From Ectobacillus sp042610425 (lineage in GTDB: Bacteria; Bacillota; Bacilli; Bacillales; Bacillaceae_G), in assembly GCF_042610425.1 (NCBI RefSeq), contig NZ_JBGJZM010000001.1, positions 1,116,001 through 1,180,000 of the forward strand: 64,000 nt of DNA. Direction: 5' to 3'. Shown piece by piece: positions 63,083 to 64,000 of the stretch (positions are counted from its first letter, which is position 1; every line of letters begins with the position of its first letter). Made by a program: the position numbers and the translations under genes. The notes beneath the pieces were generated by a model. It had not been told where the DNA came from and did no database searches. It was given only the letters and a program-made list of their open reading frames with translations.

Positions 63083-63119
63083 TAATTGATTCATTGTCTG
63101 CCGAAATGGGGGGAAAGAT

Positions 63120-63746
63120 ATGTCTAAACGATTACATATAGTTGTTACCCTATTTATAAACGGGATTGTACCTTGGTTGTTATATGTTTTGTTATCCGAT
63201 TATATGACGAGCTTGCTTGCATTATCGATTGCAACATTAGTACCATTAGTAGAAAATATCTTATATATTGTTAAAAATAAAAAAATCGATGCTTTTGGTG
63301 CTATTATGCTTTTTACTTTTGTAGTAGCCATTTTTCTCGTTCTTCTAGGTGGAAGTGAAAAACTTCTTTTAATTCGTGAATCTTTTATTACAGCCTCAGT
63401 GGGATTGATCTTTCTCTTATCTCTTTTGTTTAAACGTCCCATTATATATTATCTTGCCCTACGATTTACTGTTAATAACAATGAGTCCGATAAAAATATT
63501 TTTTCGGAAAATTGGGCTATCCCATATTTTCGTCAAGTAATTCGTATTATGACGATGGTATGGGGCATCGCTCTTGTACTAGAGGCAATTGTTAGGACGT
63601 TTTTAGTATTTGAGCTTTCGACTGCGCAATTTTTATTTTTCTCTAATTTTGTTTTGTATGGTTTTATTGGGGCTACGATTCTTTGGACAGCGATGTACCG
63701 AAGACGTGCAAGCGAACGACTACAAGACATTAAACTGAATAAGTAG
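63120..63746 (+). CDS. VC0807-family membrane protein
   Basis: 208 residues with five to six membrane helices; L-L-G-G-S-E-K-L-L-L-I-R-E-S-F-I-T and R-P-I-I-Y-Y-L-A-L-R match the VC0807/DUF3159-like group. It follows the DUF2306 gene by 37 bases, likely one operon. Function unknown. Confidence 0.75.
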   Translation: MSKRLHIVVTLFINGIVPWLLYVLLSDYMTSLLALSIATLVPLVENILYIVKNKKIDAFGAIMLFTFVVAIFLVLLGGSEKLLLIRESFITASVGLIFLLSLLFKRPIIYYLALRFTVNNNESDKNIFSENWAIPYFRQVIRIMTMVWGIALVLEAIVRTFLVFELSTAQFLFFSNFVLYGFIGATILWTAMYRRRASERLQDIKLNK

Positions 63747-63755
63747 CTAAGGCTA

Positions 63756-63800
63756 AACTCTTTCTTCTACGACATTATAAAAAAGAAAGAGTTTATTTTT
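63756..63800 (+). terminator. terminator after the VC0807-family gene
   Basis: AACTCTTTCTT / AAGAAAGAGTT stem with a ~17-base loop, followed by TATTTTTTAA. The remaining 200 bases of the window hold no visible gene. Confidence 0.8.
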
Positions 63801-64000
63801 TAACCATTTATTTTTGTCTAAGTGATTTACTAAAAAGGAATAATTGGATTGATAAAGAATACAATCCGACATTTTTATGTAGAAATTTAACTTCAGCTGT
63901 AGTGGAAATGACATGTAATTGAAACGTATTACTAATGAGATTTTGATAGAATGAACTGGAAAGCAAATAAAGTATAGACGAGCTTATGCTTCATGAGAAA

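Overview
The window is chromosome of a low-GC Gram-positive endospore-former of the genus Bacillus, most like the Bacillus cereus group. Supporting signs are type B RNase P RNA, strong AGGAGG-type ribosome sites with frequent TTG/GTG starts, bacillithiol genes (yojF-bshB2), a serC-serA pair, a YtlI-type sulfur regulon, a sortase-anchored surface protein and many rho-independent hairpins. The species assignment is inference.

Layout. 1-489: the end of a type II NADH dehydrogenase, then an 850-base spacer with a four-copy tandem repeat. 1336-17399: a LysR regulator (YtlI-like) and a long sulfur-scavenging operon: three luciferase-like monooxygenases, a glutaredoxin-like protein, a peptide/glutathione-type ABC importer with a fused double ATPase, a TcyKLMN-type cystine importer, an N-acetyltransferase and an M20 amidohydrolase. 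Together they fit import of S-substituted cysteines or peptides, N-acetylation, oxidative C-S cleavage and deacetylation. 17604-19248: a small DUF3139 protein, an acyl-CoA thioesterase and rnpB on the minus strand, followed by an orphan IS200/IS605 (TnpB-type) right end.

19783-27284 is a foreign island. It begins with a truncated copy of the 5' end of a YyaL-type gene and ends at the intact gene; a 38-base perfect direct repeat lies in both copies. Inside are a frameshifted small gene, a lipoprotein, a membrane/coiled-coil protein, broken pieces that look like a sigma region 4 protein, a PD-(D/E)XK nuclease and a tyrosine recombinase, and then a divergent pair: an 1119-residue RecQ-like helicase with a large unrecognised N-terminus and a dedicated sigma-70 factor. 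I recognise no named system with this pair; it is the best candidate here for an undescribed, possibly defensive, module.

27285-38906 returns to core functions: yyaL, ilvA, an ArsB/NhaD transporter, bacillithiol genes, a ruined glycosyltransferase, a helix-turn-helix protein, a blue-light LOV-GAF-GGDEF(degenerate)-EAL phosphodiesterase and a YbaK-type deacylase. 39085-45209 is a cobalamin-riboswitch-controlled uptake operon: an LPDTG-anchored protein built like intrinsic factor, a DUF4430 lipoprotein and an ECF transporter (T, A-A, S). 45779-64000 holds housekeeping and small conserved genes: an alpha/beta hydrolase, serC-serA, a methyltransferase, an aminotransferase, an MFS transporter, U32 peptidase, a Mug-type glycosylase, a DUF1836 regulator with clear operators, a second thioesterase paralogue and two membrane proteins.
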